From a virus: 62,623 nt of DNA. Below are positions 49,929-58,471 of this stretch, piece by piece. How positions within the stretch are numbered: position 1 is the first letter of the stretch; every line of letters begins with the position of its first letter. The position numbers and the translations under genes are program-made. The DNA lies in IMG/VR virus record IMGVR_UViG_3300042452_000337, positions 1-62,623 of that record. One strand, 5' to 3'. Below the pieces are notes generated by a model that saw nothing but the letters and a program-made list of their open reading frames with translations, made no database searches and had not been told where the DNA came from.

Positions 49929-50656
49929 TAGGTAATCACGTACAGGGTGGTTGCGTTCTTGGTGGTCAGTGCGTCGTACGCCGTCTGGGAGAGCGACACG
50001 ATGTTGGTAATCGCGGTCGAGTTGGGCACCGACGTCACATCGCTCGTCGGACGTATGGCGAGAGCGTCACCCAAGCCGGTGACGTCGATGATGGCGTGCC
50101 CGTGAACGATGGCGGGCTTCCCGTCGAGTTCCGCCTGCAATCCCGTGATGGTGGAAATCGCCTGATTGTGCGAGCCGACAGCGACGGTGAGTTTGTTGGC
50201 AAACTCGACGTACGTAAGGGAGATGCCAGTGCCCTGTACGAGCAAAGTAGCCACACGGTCATCTATTGCATCGCCCAAGTCCGGGATGTTGCCTGCCGAA
50301 ATGGACTGACTGGCGGCAGTGAGCGTTCCGGTCACGGACAGGTTGCCGCCAATGGTCGCGTTCCCGCTCGTGGCGAGCGTTGCGACAGAGAGGGCTGTCG
50401 GCATGGCGTGAACGTGGTCGGCACGTGCGGCCGTGAGGGCAGTGCCGGAGGCGGCGGTGCCTACGGCGGCAGGCGTGGAGCCGGAGAGAAACGGCTCGAT
50501 GTCATACGGCAGCGTAGTCCAGTTGCGGATGCCGTCGCCAGTCTTGGTCTTGCCGGTATCCGTTTCCACTGCGGGCTCACCAGCCGCCAGCACGGGGTTG
50601 GAGGCCGTCCAGTTGGCGGCAGTGTCCCTGCGGATTTGGATGCGTACGAGGGGCAT
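49928..50656 (-). CDS. Tail-fibre-like protein with Mtd-type N-terminus (242 aa)
   Basis: N-terminus VRIQIRRDTAANW, then GEPAVETDTGKTKTGDGIRNW, the Mtd N-terminal type that attaches phage fibres. C-terminal SQTAYDALTTKNATTLYVIT-like close is common in fibre tips. The middle is repetitive (GNLSVTGTLTAAS). Likely an attachment-fibre segment. One-base overlap upstream. Confidence 0.75.
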   Translation of the reverse strand: MPLVRIQIRRDTAANWTASNPVLAAGEPAVETDTGKTKTGDGIRNWTTLPYDIEPFLSGSTPAAVGTAASGTALTAARADHVHAMPTALSVATLATSGNATIGGNLSVTGTLTAASQSISAGNIPDLGDAIDDRVATLLVQGTGISLTYVEFANKLTVAVGSHNQAISTITGLQAELDGKPAIVHGHAIIDVTGLGDALAIRPTSDVTSVPNSTAITNIVSLSQTAYDALTTKNATTLYVIT

Positions 50657-50659
50657 GGG

Positions 50660-50998
50660 TTACCCCTTGATGCAAAAGCGAAGTGCGGCCGACCCGGTGT
50701 TCGTTACGACCGAAATAAACGGGGCCCCGAACACTGCGTCCGGTATCGGGTAGCACGTATTGGCGGTCACTGAGGTCGTGACTGCCGCCGAGCCGTCGTT
50801 GACGGGGCGCGGTGTGAGTTCGTCCCCAAAGGCCACGTGCCACGTAAGCGTGGTCGGAGAGGTGGTCAGGCTGTCCACGATGAAAACGCCACCGGCGGCA
50901 GAACCGAAATTGATTCTTGGGGTCGTGGCACTCGGTGCGGCGTTGGTCGCGGTGATCGTTCCCGTAACTACGCTCAGACGCTCAATCTTGTTGGGCAT
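50660..50998 (-). CDS. Small virion-operon protein (112 aa)
   Basis: Unrecognised. Beta-rich, Ser/Thr/Ala-rich (TITATNAAPSATTPRIN). Possibly a decoration or fibre-base protein. The start overlaps the previous stop by one base. Confidence 0.65.
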   Translation of the reverse strand: MPNKIERLSVVTGTITATNAAPSATTPRINFGSAAGGVFIVDSLTTSPTTLTWHVAFGDELTPRPVNDGSAAVTTSVTANTCYPIPDAVFGAPFISVVTNTGSAALRFCIKG

Positions 50999-51552
50999 TA
51001 CTTCTTCTTCCTTTTCCAGTGCGGCACGATTCGGTCCTTCACTTTCTCGACGGCCTCTCCGCGAGAGAGTTTCGGGTTCTCCTTCATCTCCTTGCGAACG
51101 TGTTCGTTGAGGATGCGCGGGTTGATGTCGATTTCCTTCGGCGGTCCCTTCTGGGGGGGCACGTATTCCACGATGCCGTGAACCTCAAGGTCGCGCTTCT
51201 TTGCCACCCGCAGGATGTCGGCGGTGCTATCCACCCACGCCTCTGGATCGCGGTGGGCCCGCAAGTCCGCGATGCCGCCCATGTAGAACTTGCCGGAGGT
51301 CGTGATGCCAGCGGCCTTAGCCTCACGCAGCATCCTCTCCGTGAGCGCCTTCGGCTGATGCTTCATCCACTCGTTCGCATAACGGCCCTGCATGAACGCA
51401 CGGTCGGTGCCACGAGTTCCCGGAGGCTGCTGGAGGGCACACATCTCCGCCCACCGCTCGCTCATCCCCTCTGCGATCATGCGGCGATAATGCCCCTGCA
51501 CCTCCGCAGGCGCTGCGGCGATTTCCGGCGGATAGGAGGCGGTTTTCGGCAT
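50998..51552 (-). CDS. Hypothetical virion-operon protein (184 aa)
   Basis: Unrecognised. N-terminal helical part (AEVQGHYRRMIAEGMSERWAE), middle with GKFYMGGIADLRAHRDPEAW, and a basic tail (PHWKRKKK). Possibly a DNA-binding structural protein. It lies between portal and fibres. Confidence 0.65.
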   Translation of the reverse strand: MPKTASYPPEIAAAPAEVQGHYRRMIAEGMSERWAEMCALQQPPGTRGTDRAFMQGRYANEWMKHQPKALTERMLREAKAAGITTSGKFYMGGIADLRAHRDPEAWVDSTADILRVAKKRDLEVHGIVEYVPPQKGPPKEIDINPRILNEHVRKEMKENPKLSRGEAVEKVKDRIVPHWKRKKK

Positions 51553-51576
51553 GGAGTCACCTACTTACTTCTTGTC

Positions 51577-53622
51577 TCACTGGGGCTGCATTTCCGGCGG
51601 AACTTGCGGCAACTCCGGGTTTAGTGCTGGTTCTGGCGGTAGTCCGGGAGGAGCCTGTTCTGGGGGAGGCGGAGGCATCCCACCCGCCCCCTCCGGGCCT
51701 GCGGGCGGCTGCTGGGAGGGGTCAGCGGCTGGCGGCGGCGGCGGAATGAGATACGGTTTGGCGTCAATGTCGAGGCTGTCTGCCCAGTCAGAGATGAGCG
51801 AGTTCATCGGTTCCACAATGCCCATCGGGATGAGCCCTTGCAGGATCGGCCCCAGCGTCTGGAGTGCAGCCTGCATCTGCTCGACTCTCGTCGCTTTGTT
51901 CGGTTTCCTCGCAGAACCCGACTCGATCCGGTACTCAAACTCACGGGCAATGGTGGACGGGTCGAGCATCTTCACGTGCTGCGCCCATGCCGCAGCACCA
52001 AGCGGGCCCAGAATCGGCTCCACATCCTGAGGCTCAAGCAGCCAGCGGGACGCAAACGCCTCCCTGCGGGCCAGTAGGCTCATGGCGTCTTCGAGCCGGT
52101 TCGCCATGTCGTCCGGCCTCACGGACAGTTGCTCGGCCTTCACGCTCGCTTCTGTGGCGCTGCGTATCTGGCTGGAGGTCATGGCGTAGGCGAGTTCGGT
52201 GAGTCCGACCCGCTTGTCGAACATATCCGTGACCTTTTCCACGATCTTCCAGAGTTCCGGCGATACCTCCGGCAACTGGAACACTGAAATCAGATCGTTG
52301 ACCGACCGGCCTAGCGTCTCGCTGATCTCGCACACCTTGAATCCACGTTCCGACTGCGCAAGGATTTGATCCTTGATGTCTTGATCCGCAGCCTTGCTCA
52401 CGCCGATGAGCGTCTCGCAACTCGTGGCGACACGCTGGGCGATGAACGACAACGCGAAGTTGATGAACCGCAGTTCGCCCACGCCGGGCTTGATGTGGCT
52501 GATCGGCCAGACGTAGCCCGGCTTGCGGTGGAAATCGAGCGTCACAAACGGCCACCCATTGGCCTCCGCCCAGAAGGGGATCGGCCACTGCACGGCACGG
52601 AACAGGCTGGCGGGCACGCCAGTGTTCGGGTCTACCTCCTCCTCCAACGAGGCGGGCGGCATATTCAGCGGGTACGGGATGCCTTCGCAGACGACGATGT
52701 AGCAGTTGTCGCCAACGCCATCGAACGACCCGACGATCTCCGACGGCATTTCCCTGAGCCGGTCGCCCAGACCCGTCTTGCTGTAAATCTTCCAGTACGT
52801 GACCAGTTCGTTGCTCTTGCCGACGCGACGGCCCTTGAGCGGCGCATCTTCGTCTGTGAAAATCTGATCGTCCGCCTCACGGTCGATGGGCTTGGCTCCT
52901 TCGAGGTGGCCCTTCAACTGCTCGCGATCCAGACCATACTGCCGGGCCACGACGTCAATCGGGTGGACGCAGCGGCGGGCACACCACGTGATGTCCTCGA
53001 TCTCGGTGGCGTCCGGGTCCATCGTGAAGTTGTCCACGCTGTCCGCGAACGACCCGACCATCGCCATCCCCGATCCGGGAAGCGTGACGAGTTCCGTCCA
53101 CCACAGGCCCATGCCCTTGATGATCGCCTCGTCCACGACCCGTCGGCTGTGCGTCTTGAGGTCGAGTTCGTTGGGCGTGTAGTTCAGCAGCCGCTCCATG
53201 AGCAGGGACGCTGCCTTGCGAACCTCCGTCCGCTGCACCGTCTCCTGAGCGGCCTGCTGGTAGGCCATCATGCTCTGGTCGTCCATCACGCCGATCACAT
53301 CGGGGCTGACGAACGGGTAGCGGGCGGGAGTCACCTGACGCACCGGATTGCGGTGGTAGATGACTGAGCCAAACAACTTTACGGCCTCGAAAACACGGTT
53401 GCACTGCATACGAAATGCGGGGGGCGCAATCGTGCGGTTGTAGCCGTACTCGTGGCGGGCGTAGGTGTCCTTCCAGAACCAGTTGTGCGGGCCGTCAAAG
53501 AAGCACATCGCCTCCTTCGCGTCTTCCGTGAAGGGGCGCTTGTGCTTCAGTGACAGTTCGATCTTCTTCAGCCAGCCCGTCGCAATGGCGCGAAGGGCAT
53601 CTTCACCGGTTCTGGTTTCCAC
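51577..53622 (-). CDS. Portal protein
   Basis: 681 aa from the GTG. Follows the terminase as usual for portals and has portal-like features: an N-terminal helical region, a central part with RPDDMANRLEDAM, and a Pro-rich C-terminal tail (PPPPEQAPPGLPPEP) in place of a barrel. The dodecameric ring would form the DNA entry vertex. AGGAAG lies upstream of the GTG at 53622; TTG at 53640 is an alternative. Overlaps the previous gene by 20 bases. Confidence 0.8.
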   Translation of the reverse strand: METRTGEDALRAIATGWLKKIELSLKHKRPFTEDAKEAMCFFDGPHNWFWKDTYARHEYGYNRTIAPPAFRMQCNRVFEAVKLFGSVIYHRNPVRQVTPARYPFVSPDVIGVMDDQSMMAYQQAAQETVQRTEVRKAASLLMERLLNYTPNELDLKTHSRRVVDEAIIKGMGLWWTELVTLPGSGMAMVGSFADSVDNFTMDPDATEIEDITWCARRCVHPIDVVARQYGLDREQLKGHLEGAKPIDREADDQIFTDEDAPLKGRRVGKSNELVTYWKIYSKTGLGDRLREMPSEIVGSFDGVGDNCYIVVCEGIPYPLNMPPASLEEEVDPNTGVPASLFRAVQWPIPFWAEANGWPFVTLDFHRKPGYVWPISHIKPGVGELRFINFALSFIAQRVATSCETLIGVSKAADQDIKDQILAQSERGFKVCEISETLGRSVNDLISVFQLPEVSPELWKIVEKVTDMFDKRVGLTELAYAMTSSQIRSATEASVKAEQLSVRPDDMANRLEDAMSLLARREAFASRWLLEPQDVEPILGPLGAAAWAQHVKMLDPSTIAREFEYRIESGSARKPNKATRVEQMQAALQTLGPILQGLIPMGIVEPMNSLISDWADSLDIDAKPYLIPPPPPAADPSQQPPAGPEGAGGMPPPPPEQAPPGLPPEPALNPELPQVPPEMQPQ

Positions 53623-53962
53623 CGCTTTGCTTCCTTGCAAGTGATGCCTGTTCCGTCAGGCTGGCAATCTGGGCCATCATCCCATCCAACTTCTTCAACT
53701 GAGCCGTCTGTGGGGCGTACTCCCACGCTCCCCACTGCCGCCAGTCGCCGTTCTCCTGCAAGCCGGGATCGTCCTTGTGGCGGACGGACGGCTTTTCTTG
53801 AAACCCGACGAACGGCGTGAACACGATGATGTTGACGGTCGAAACGCCGGGAGCCTGTGAAACCCAGCCGAGACATGGGTTCGTGCAGGAGAGGGCGTCG
53901 TGATACCAGTAGACGGCATCCCCGATCTTGAGCGGCGGCGGGCTAAAAGACTCGGCTTCCAT
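53603..53962 (-). CDS. Small SH3-like protein next to the portal (119 aa)
   Basis: LKIGDAVYWYHDAL and STVNIIVFTPF suggest a small beta-barrel; the C-terminus is helical (AQLKKLDGMMAQIASL). Common as a spacer gene between terminase and portal in phages; role unknown. The start overlaps the terminase end by 20 bases. Confidence 0.65.
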   Translation of the reverse strand: MEAESFSPPPLKIGDAVYWYHDALSCTNPCLGWVSQAPGVSTVNIIVFTPFVGFQEKPSVRHKDDPGLQENGDWRQWGAWEYAPQTAQLKKLDGMMAQIASLTEQASLARKQSGGNQNR

Positions 53963-55652
53963 ACTTTGCTCCGGATTGTGGGCCTAAAAAGATGTAGTCG
54001 TCGGCTTCTCCGGCGAGGCGCTTTTTGCGCTTCCGCATCCACTCGACGTACCAGGGTTCTGGTCCGGCCTCCACCTTAGGCTTGTGGTATCGAGGTCGAT
54101 AGGCACAGAGGTACTCCAGACACTGGCAGGCGTGGACTTCGCCCCTCGTGTTCGGGACGTCCGTGACCACGTACGTGCCGCCGATCAACTGGGTCTTGTG
54201 CTTGTACCGCCGGAGTTCCCGCTCCAAGTCAGGGCAGGCACCCTTGAGAATCCGCAGCGTAGGGGTGCCCTCAGGGCGGATATGGAGGTAGTTCCGGACA
54301 GAGGACATGCGTGCCTGGATGTCATCACAGCCAGCAAGAAAACTGTGCCCGGTCGTCTCGGACGAGACGTTCTGCTTCTTGAGTTCCTCCGTGTACAGTT
54401 CGACCGGCAGCCTGCCGGAGCCGATTTCCCGCAGCCGACCGCCGTGCATGTCGATTAAGAAGGCGTAGAAGTTCTGGCCCATGCACTTCTCCCTCATCTT
54501 CTCCCCGAAGACGATGGCGTTGCAGTTGCGGATGTAGAGTTGGTCGTACACGAGCAGCATGGACTCGTCCGGCGGCACGGCGGCAAACAGCACGCTCGTG
54601 ACGGCATGGCCGGGATCAATGGCGGCGTAGCGACACCAGTCGCCGGGAACCGTCATGTTCTCCAGATTGGAGCGGTCGTACCCGTGAACGTGCATGGCGA
54701 ACGTGGGGTAGCAGAGGATCGAGTCGCTGATGAACTCGCCCTCGCTGCGCATCCGCAGGACGTCCTCGCCAAGAGCGGCCCACGATTCGATACGCTTCCG
54801 CTTCTCCTCGTCTGCGATGTGCGGGTTGTCGAGGAACCGCAGAACGAACTTCACGATGTCCGGGTTCTCGACCCCTGCCTCCACCAACTTGTCCGCTCGT
54901 TCGGCAAGGTTCTGGAGCGAGTCATTCCGGCTGTGCGGCATGGCCGACCACGACAGCACGCCACGCAAGTCAGAGAGACGAGCCTGCATTTCGGGAATCC
55001 ACGCATCGCCGTTGTTGACGTCCTCGTCAATGTGGACACGCGAGGCTTTCCAGCCCTGCGGCGGCTCGCCCTCTGAGGAGAAGAAGTAGATTTGCCAGCC
55101 GTTCGTGAGTTCACACGACTGGATGTAGCGGGCACTCTTGAGTACCCACGACTTCTTCTTCACCATTCGCGGCGGAATGAGCGGAGGCGCTGGCTTGGCC
55201 TCCTTTTCTCTCGCAGCGTCCGTGCTGGGGTTGTACGCCCGCCACTCGCCCGTCTGTTCGTCCCGAATGATCTTGAACGCCCCAGCCATGAACAGCATGG
55301 GGTAGACCACGAGCCCGATGTGCTTCCAGTCCTTGCCCACGATGGCGAGAATCCCGTCCTTCTCCGGGTACTTGCCATACGGGTCTTTGCCGCAGACGGC
55401 TCTGGCGTCCTCCACGAACGTGCAGAGACTCTTGCCCGACCGATTGCCACCGATGACGAGGATTTCACTGGCCTTGCTCTGGTGAACCAACTCCTGCTGC
55501 GGCGTCGGCCGGTACAACCGCAAGGCTTCGATGCGGCGGCTCGCCAACTCCGCCTGCATCTCCTTCAGTTCGTTCCGCTGGTGTTCCCCCAAGCGCTTGA
55601 CTGACGGCAGCGGCGAAATCTGAGGGGGTTTGCGGCGGCGTGATTTGGACAT
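53943..55652 (-). CDS. terL: Terminase large subunit
   Basis: 569 aa. Packaging ATPase motifs: Walker A GGNRSGKS at about residues 68-75, Walker B RVHIDED. The nuclease part begins AAIDPGH with aspartates expected for RNase-H-like terminase nucleases (LIDMHGG). Terminases cut and package DNA into the prohead. Its first 188 bases overlap the previous gene in another frame; the start could be later (Met32). SD GGGAGAC. Confidence 0.95.
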   Translation of the reverse strand: MSKSRRRKPPQISPLPSVKRLGEHQRNELKEMQAELASRRIEALRLYRPTPQQELVHQSKASEILVIGGNRSGKSLCTFVEDARAVCGKDPYGKYPEKDGILAIVGKDWKHIGLVVYPMLFMAGAFKIIRDEQTGEWRAYNPSTDAAREKEAKPAPPLIPPRMVKKKSWVLKSARYIQSCELTNGWQIYFFSSEGEPPQGWKASRVHIDEDVNNGDAWIPEMQARLSDLRGVLSWSAMPHSRNDSLQNLAERADKLVEAGVENPDIVKFVLRFLDNPHIADEEKRKRIESWAALGEDVLRMRSEGEFISDSILCYPTFAMHVHGYDRSNLENMTVPGDWCRYAAIDPGHAVTSVLFAAVPPDESMLLVYDQLYIRNCNAIVFGEKMREKCMGQNFYAFLIDMHGGRLREIGSGRLPVELYTEELKKQNVSSETTGHSFLAGCDDIQARMSSVRNYLHIRPEGTPTLRILKGACPDLERELRRYKHKTQLIGGTYVVTDVPNTRGEVHACQCLEYLCAYRPRYHKPKVEAGPEPWYVEWMRKRKKRLAGEADDYIFLGPQSGAKYGSRVF

Positions 55653-56148
55653 TGAGGAGTCTCCCTTCGTAACTCACGGCGATGCGACGGAGACGCTGGT
55701 CGAGTTCGGCCTCGATCTCTTCGTCCGTCCACTGCATCAGAGGCTTCTTGGCACCGCCCAGTTCCGTGTTCTTCGTGACCAGCCGGACCACACCCTCCAA
55801 CAACTTTGTGCGGTGGGCACCGCCGGGAGGGGAGTCGAAATACTGTTTGACCATCAGTGCGGCGAAGCCGGAACTCCCGCCGAAGTAGTCCATCAGCCGC
55901 TCCAGCAGTTCGCTGGAGTGCGGGATGTTCTCCCCGCCACGCTGCGCGGCCTTGAGGAAGGCACCCATTGCCCCCTGCTCGATGGCCTTCATGTCGCCAG
56001 TCTTCTGCTTGGCCTTTTTCCCCCTGTTCACTTTTGCCCGACAGATGACGCAGCGGGTGTCCCAACTGCCGTCCTTCTTCTTCCGGAAGTGGTCGGCGTT
56101 GATCGGGAAGGACTCGCCGCAGTCGTTGCAGAGTTTGTCGTCGGCCAT
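55465..56148 (-). CDS. Zinc-finger-type protein before terminase (possible small terminase)
   Basis: 227 aa. N-terminal CNDCGESF...TRCVICRAK is a CxxC/CxxC zinc finger. Then a helical middle (LLERLMDYFGGSSGF). Its C-terminal 63 residues lie over the start of the terminase gene; third-position GC drops there, so the last part may not be functional. By position it could be the small terminase or an HNH-type helper. Confidence 0.65.
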   Translation of the reverse strand: MADDKLCNDCGESFPINADHFRKKKDGSWDTRCVICRAKVNRGKKAKQKTGDMKAIEQGAMGAFLKAAQRGGENIPHSSELLERLMDYFGGSSGFAALMVKQYFDSPPGGAHRTKLLEGVVRLVTKNTELGGAKKPLMQWTDEEIEAELDQRLRRIAVSYEGRLLNVQITPPQTPSDFAAAVSQALGGTPAERTEGDAGGVGEPPHRSLAVVPADAAAGVGSPEQGQ

Positions 56149-56149
56149 G

Positions 56150-56425
56150 TCAGCAGTTCCAGGCCCGGAGGCTCTTGTTGATCCGGCTGTCCGGGTCGTT
56201 GGCCGTCTCCTTGCTAGTCAACTTCCGCTTCATGCCCTTCATGCGGGCACAGAACGAGTCCCGTCTCGGCCCCCCCTCCGGCTGCGGCGGCTTGAGGTTG
56301 CCGCCCGTCTCCCGGTTGTAGGAGGCCCGCCCAGCGGCGTTCAGCCCGCCATCCGGGTCTTTCCCTTCCTTGCGCGTCCACGCCGCAGACTTGGCCTTAC
56401 GCACCCGTTCGCCGTGCGAGTCCAT
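56150..56425 (-). CDS. DUF6321-like protein (91 aa)
   Basis: Features of the DUF6321 family: GGLNAAGRASYNRETGGNL, then RRDSFCARMKGMKRKLT and DPDSRINKSLRAW. Small basic phage proteins near terminase; role unknown, perhaps DNA packaging or capsid assembly. Confidence 0.8.
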   Translation of the reverse strand: MDSHGERVRKAKSAAWTRKEGKDPDGGLNAAGRASYNRETGGNLKPPQPEGGPRRDSFCARMKGMKRKLTSKETANDPDSRINKSLRAWNC

Positions 56426-56428
56426 GCG

Positions 56429-56629
56429 TCACCTGTCCGCCTGCGGGACAGAGGAGATCATCGGGGCCATGCCTGAGCGGGGGGCCGGAACCTTGCCAGC
56501 GCCAGCCTCCTGCTTGGCACGGAACTCAGAGAGTTCCTCGATGTCGAGAAGCCCCGCCCTCTGCAACTGATCCATGATGGACGCACGGTCGTCCTTGAAC
56601 TGCGTCATGGGGGTCGGCTGATTTTGCAT
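56429..56629 (-). CDS. Small protein (66 aa)
   Basis: MQNQPTPMTQFKDDRAS then a short helical part (QLQRAGLLDIEELSEF). No family recognised. It is the first gene downstream of the capsid-operon terminator, so it must have its own promoter or depend on read-through. Confidence 0.6.
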   Translation of the reverse strand: MQNQPTPMTQFKDDRASIMDQLQRAGLLDIEELSEFRAKQEAGAGKVPAPRSGMAPMISSVPQADR

Positions 56630-56640
56630 TCGTCACTCCA

Positions 56641-56683
56641 ACGAAAAGGCCGCTGGTAGGGCGTCCCTTCCCCACCAGCGGCC
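56641..56683 (-). terminator. Intrinsic terminator after the capsid genes
   Basis: On the minus strand: GGCCGCTGGT ... ACCAGCGGCC (10-bp arms, 56648-56683) followed by TTTTCGT. Separates capsid/decoration genes from the terminase group. Confidence 0.85.
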
Positions 56684-56709
56684 ACTCGTCACGACGCTAC
56701 GGACAAGGA

Positions 56710-57297
56710 TCAGAAACCAGCGGTCGTACGCACGAGGACTCGGCCGGTCGTGGTGCCGGTGCCCGCGTCACTGATGGCGTAGCCGAGCAGGGCGTTTGCG
56801 CCCTGAGCAGCGGCCTGACCGTCCGTCGCGGACGGGCCATACGCAGCACCCGCACTGACGGCCGTCGAGGTCTTCCTGACCGTCGAGGGGCCACGCACCA
56901 CCAGCCAGAACACTTCGCCGTTCGCCGCGCCACCGGAGGGCAGGTACTCGTCCACCACGCCGAACAGGGCCGCATTGGCTCCGGTGGGGGTCGTGGTGTT
57001 AGCCTTCGCCTTGATCTCTCCGAGAATACCGCCGACAGTCGGAATGTCCGCCGAAGCAGCGCTCTGGAACATGGCGATCTCGCCCGGAAGCAGGGCTGCT
57101 CCAGACGAGTTCTTCACGGCGATGCACTCAACGGTGCGGTTGCTGTTGATGACGCCCGTAATCGGGCTCTCGTCGCGAAACGCCTTGCGAGCGCCGATTA
57201 CAGTCGTACCGTCGCCGTTCTCGGCCTCGTACAACTTGACGGTAATGCCAAGCGTCTGGCCGCGACCGAATCCGGGATCAGCATACAACGTACTCAT
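56710..57297 (-). CDS. Possible capsid decoration/cement protein (195 aa)
   Basis: Beta-rich with Ala/Gly/Thr repeats (GAAYGPSATDGQAAAQ). Right after the major capsid gene, where decoration or cement proteins are typical. Function not proven. Confidence 0.55.
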   Translation of the reverse strand: MSTLYADPGFGRGQTLGITVKLYEAENGDGTTVIGARKAFRDESPITGVINSNRTVECIAVKNSSGAALLPGEIAMFQSAASADIPTVGGILGEIKAKANTTTPTGANAALFGVVDEYLPSGGAANGEVFWLVVRGPSTVRKTSTAVSAGAAYGPSATDGQAAAQGANALLGYAISDAGTGTTTGRVLVRTTAGF

Positions 57298-57321
57298 CTG
57301 TCGTCAGTCTCCTAGAAAAGG

Positions 57322-58458
57322 TCAGGCGAGGGCAGCGAACTTCACAAAGTTGCGGGGCGACTTCATCTTGATGTTGGCGAGGACGCTCACCGCGTAGCGA
57401 TACGAAGAAAGTTCCTCGTTAAAATAAGGGCCCTCTGCTTCGAGCAACTGGCCGGTCATCACCTTCATCTCCATGTTCCCAATCGACAAGGCGTACCCCA
57501 TACCGGCTCCGCAGCCGTAGTCGCTGGCGACTTCGATGCCGTCGATCTCGGTCGTGTCGAAGCCGAACGACCGGAGGCCGTTGCTCTTAGTCACGATGGC
57601 ACGCTCGCGAGCATCGAGCCGGTTCAGCAGTTCGATGTACATGGAGCGGTCGAGGAGGATCATGTCAATTTGATTCTCCTTCGTATCATTTCGCTTCGCG
57701 TGGTTCACCGAGAGGCGGATGGCCTCAAGGCAGTTGTTCCGCCACGTGAGCAGCGGCGTCGAAGCGGCCGCACCGAAGTAGGTGCTGGTGTAATTACAGA
57801 CCAGGGGCGACCAAAAGTCGTACTCCGGATCGGCTGCGGCTGCGGGCCACGCACCCGTGCCGGTCTGCGAGCCAGCGTACTGACCCAGACCGCACTTGAG
57901 GCCCGCGTACTCGTCGTTCGGGAAGCCGAACGGATCGGCGGCGTTGGCCGCACGCTGCTGGCCTGCGCTGGCACCGCTGATCGTGACCGTGCCGTTCACC
58001 GAAAACATGGACTCAAGCCCATGCCACCGGTTCTCGTTGCCCGGCGCGTTCCCGTCAACGAACACTTCCTTCGCGAGGTGTTCCTCGATGCTCTCCTTGA
58101 GCCGGTTCGCCATCTTGCCAGCGACGTCGATCAGTTGCGCCTGACCTCTGTTTTCGAGCATCTCTCGCTTGCTGATCTGATCCGTGACCGTATACCCCCG
58201 ATAGGGGAGGTTTGCCCTCTGCCAGAGGGCGTGGCGTGCGAAGACGCGCGGCGACTCGCCCGTGTACGAAGACACAGGGACGTTTCTGTAGCGGACCTGC
58301 CAATCAAAGCCCCTTCCCCCTTGATTCATCGCGACGTTGCCGTTGGCCTGCAGCGCGGCGAAGACCTTGAACTTGCGAAAGGTGGTCTGTTCCTCTTCCT
58401 TCAAATGAAGGGTCAGAGTCGTGCCAATAGAACGGGCCCAATCTACGCTCGACGCCAT
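57322..58458 (-). CDS. Major capsid protein (HK97-like)
   Basis: 378 aa. Directly after the scaffold and before a decoration-type gene. Segments that look like the HK97 fold: N-terminal arm (HLKEEEQTTFRKF), E-loop-like RYRNVPVSSYTG, a spine-type helix, and the close EIDGIEVASDYGCG. It forms the icosahedral shell. The operon has strong A/G-rich SDs here. Confidence 0.8.
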   Translation of the reverse strand: MASSVDWARSIGTTLTLHLKEEEQTTFRKFKVFAALQANGNVAMNQGGRGFDWQVRYRNVPVSSYTGESPRVFARHALWQRANLPYRGYTVTDQISKREMLENRGQAQLIDVAGKMANRLKESIEEHLAKEVFVDGNAPGNENRWHGLESMFSVNGTVTISGASAGQQRAANAADPFGFPNDEYAGLKCGLGQYAGSQTGTGAWPAAAADPEYDFWSPLVCNYTSTYFGAAASTPLLTWRNNCLEAIRLSVNHAKRNDTKENQIDMILLDRSMYIELLNRLDARERAIVTKSNGLRSFGFDTTEIDGIEVASDYGCGAGMGYALSIGNMEMKVMTGQLLEAEGPYFNEELSSYRYAVSVLANIKMKSPRNFVKFAALA

Positions 58459-58471
58459 GTCGCTTTACCTT

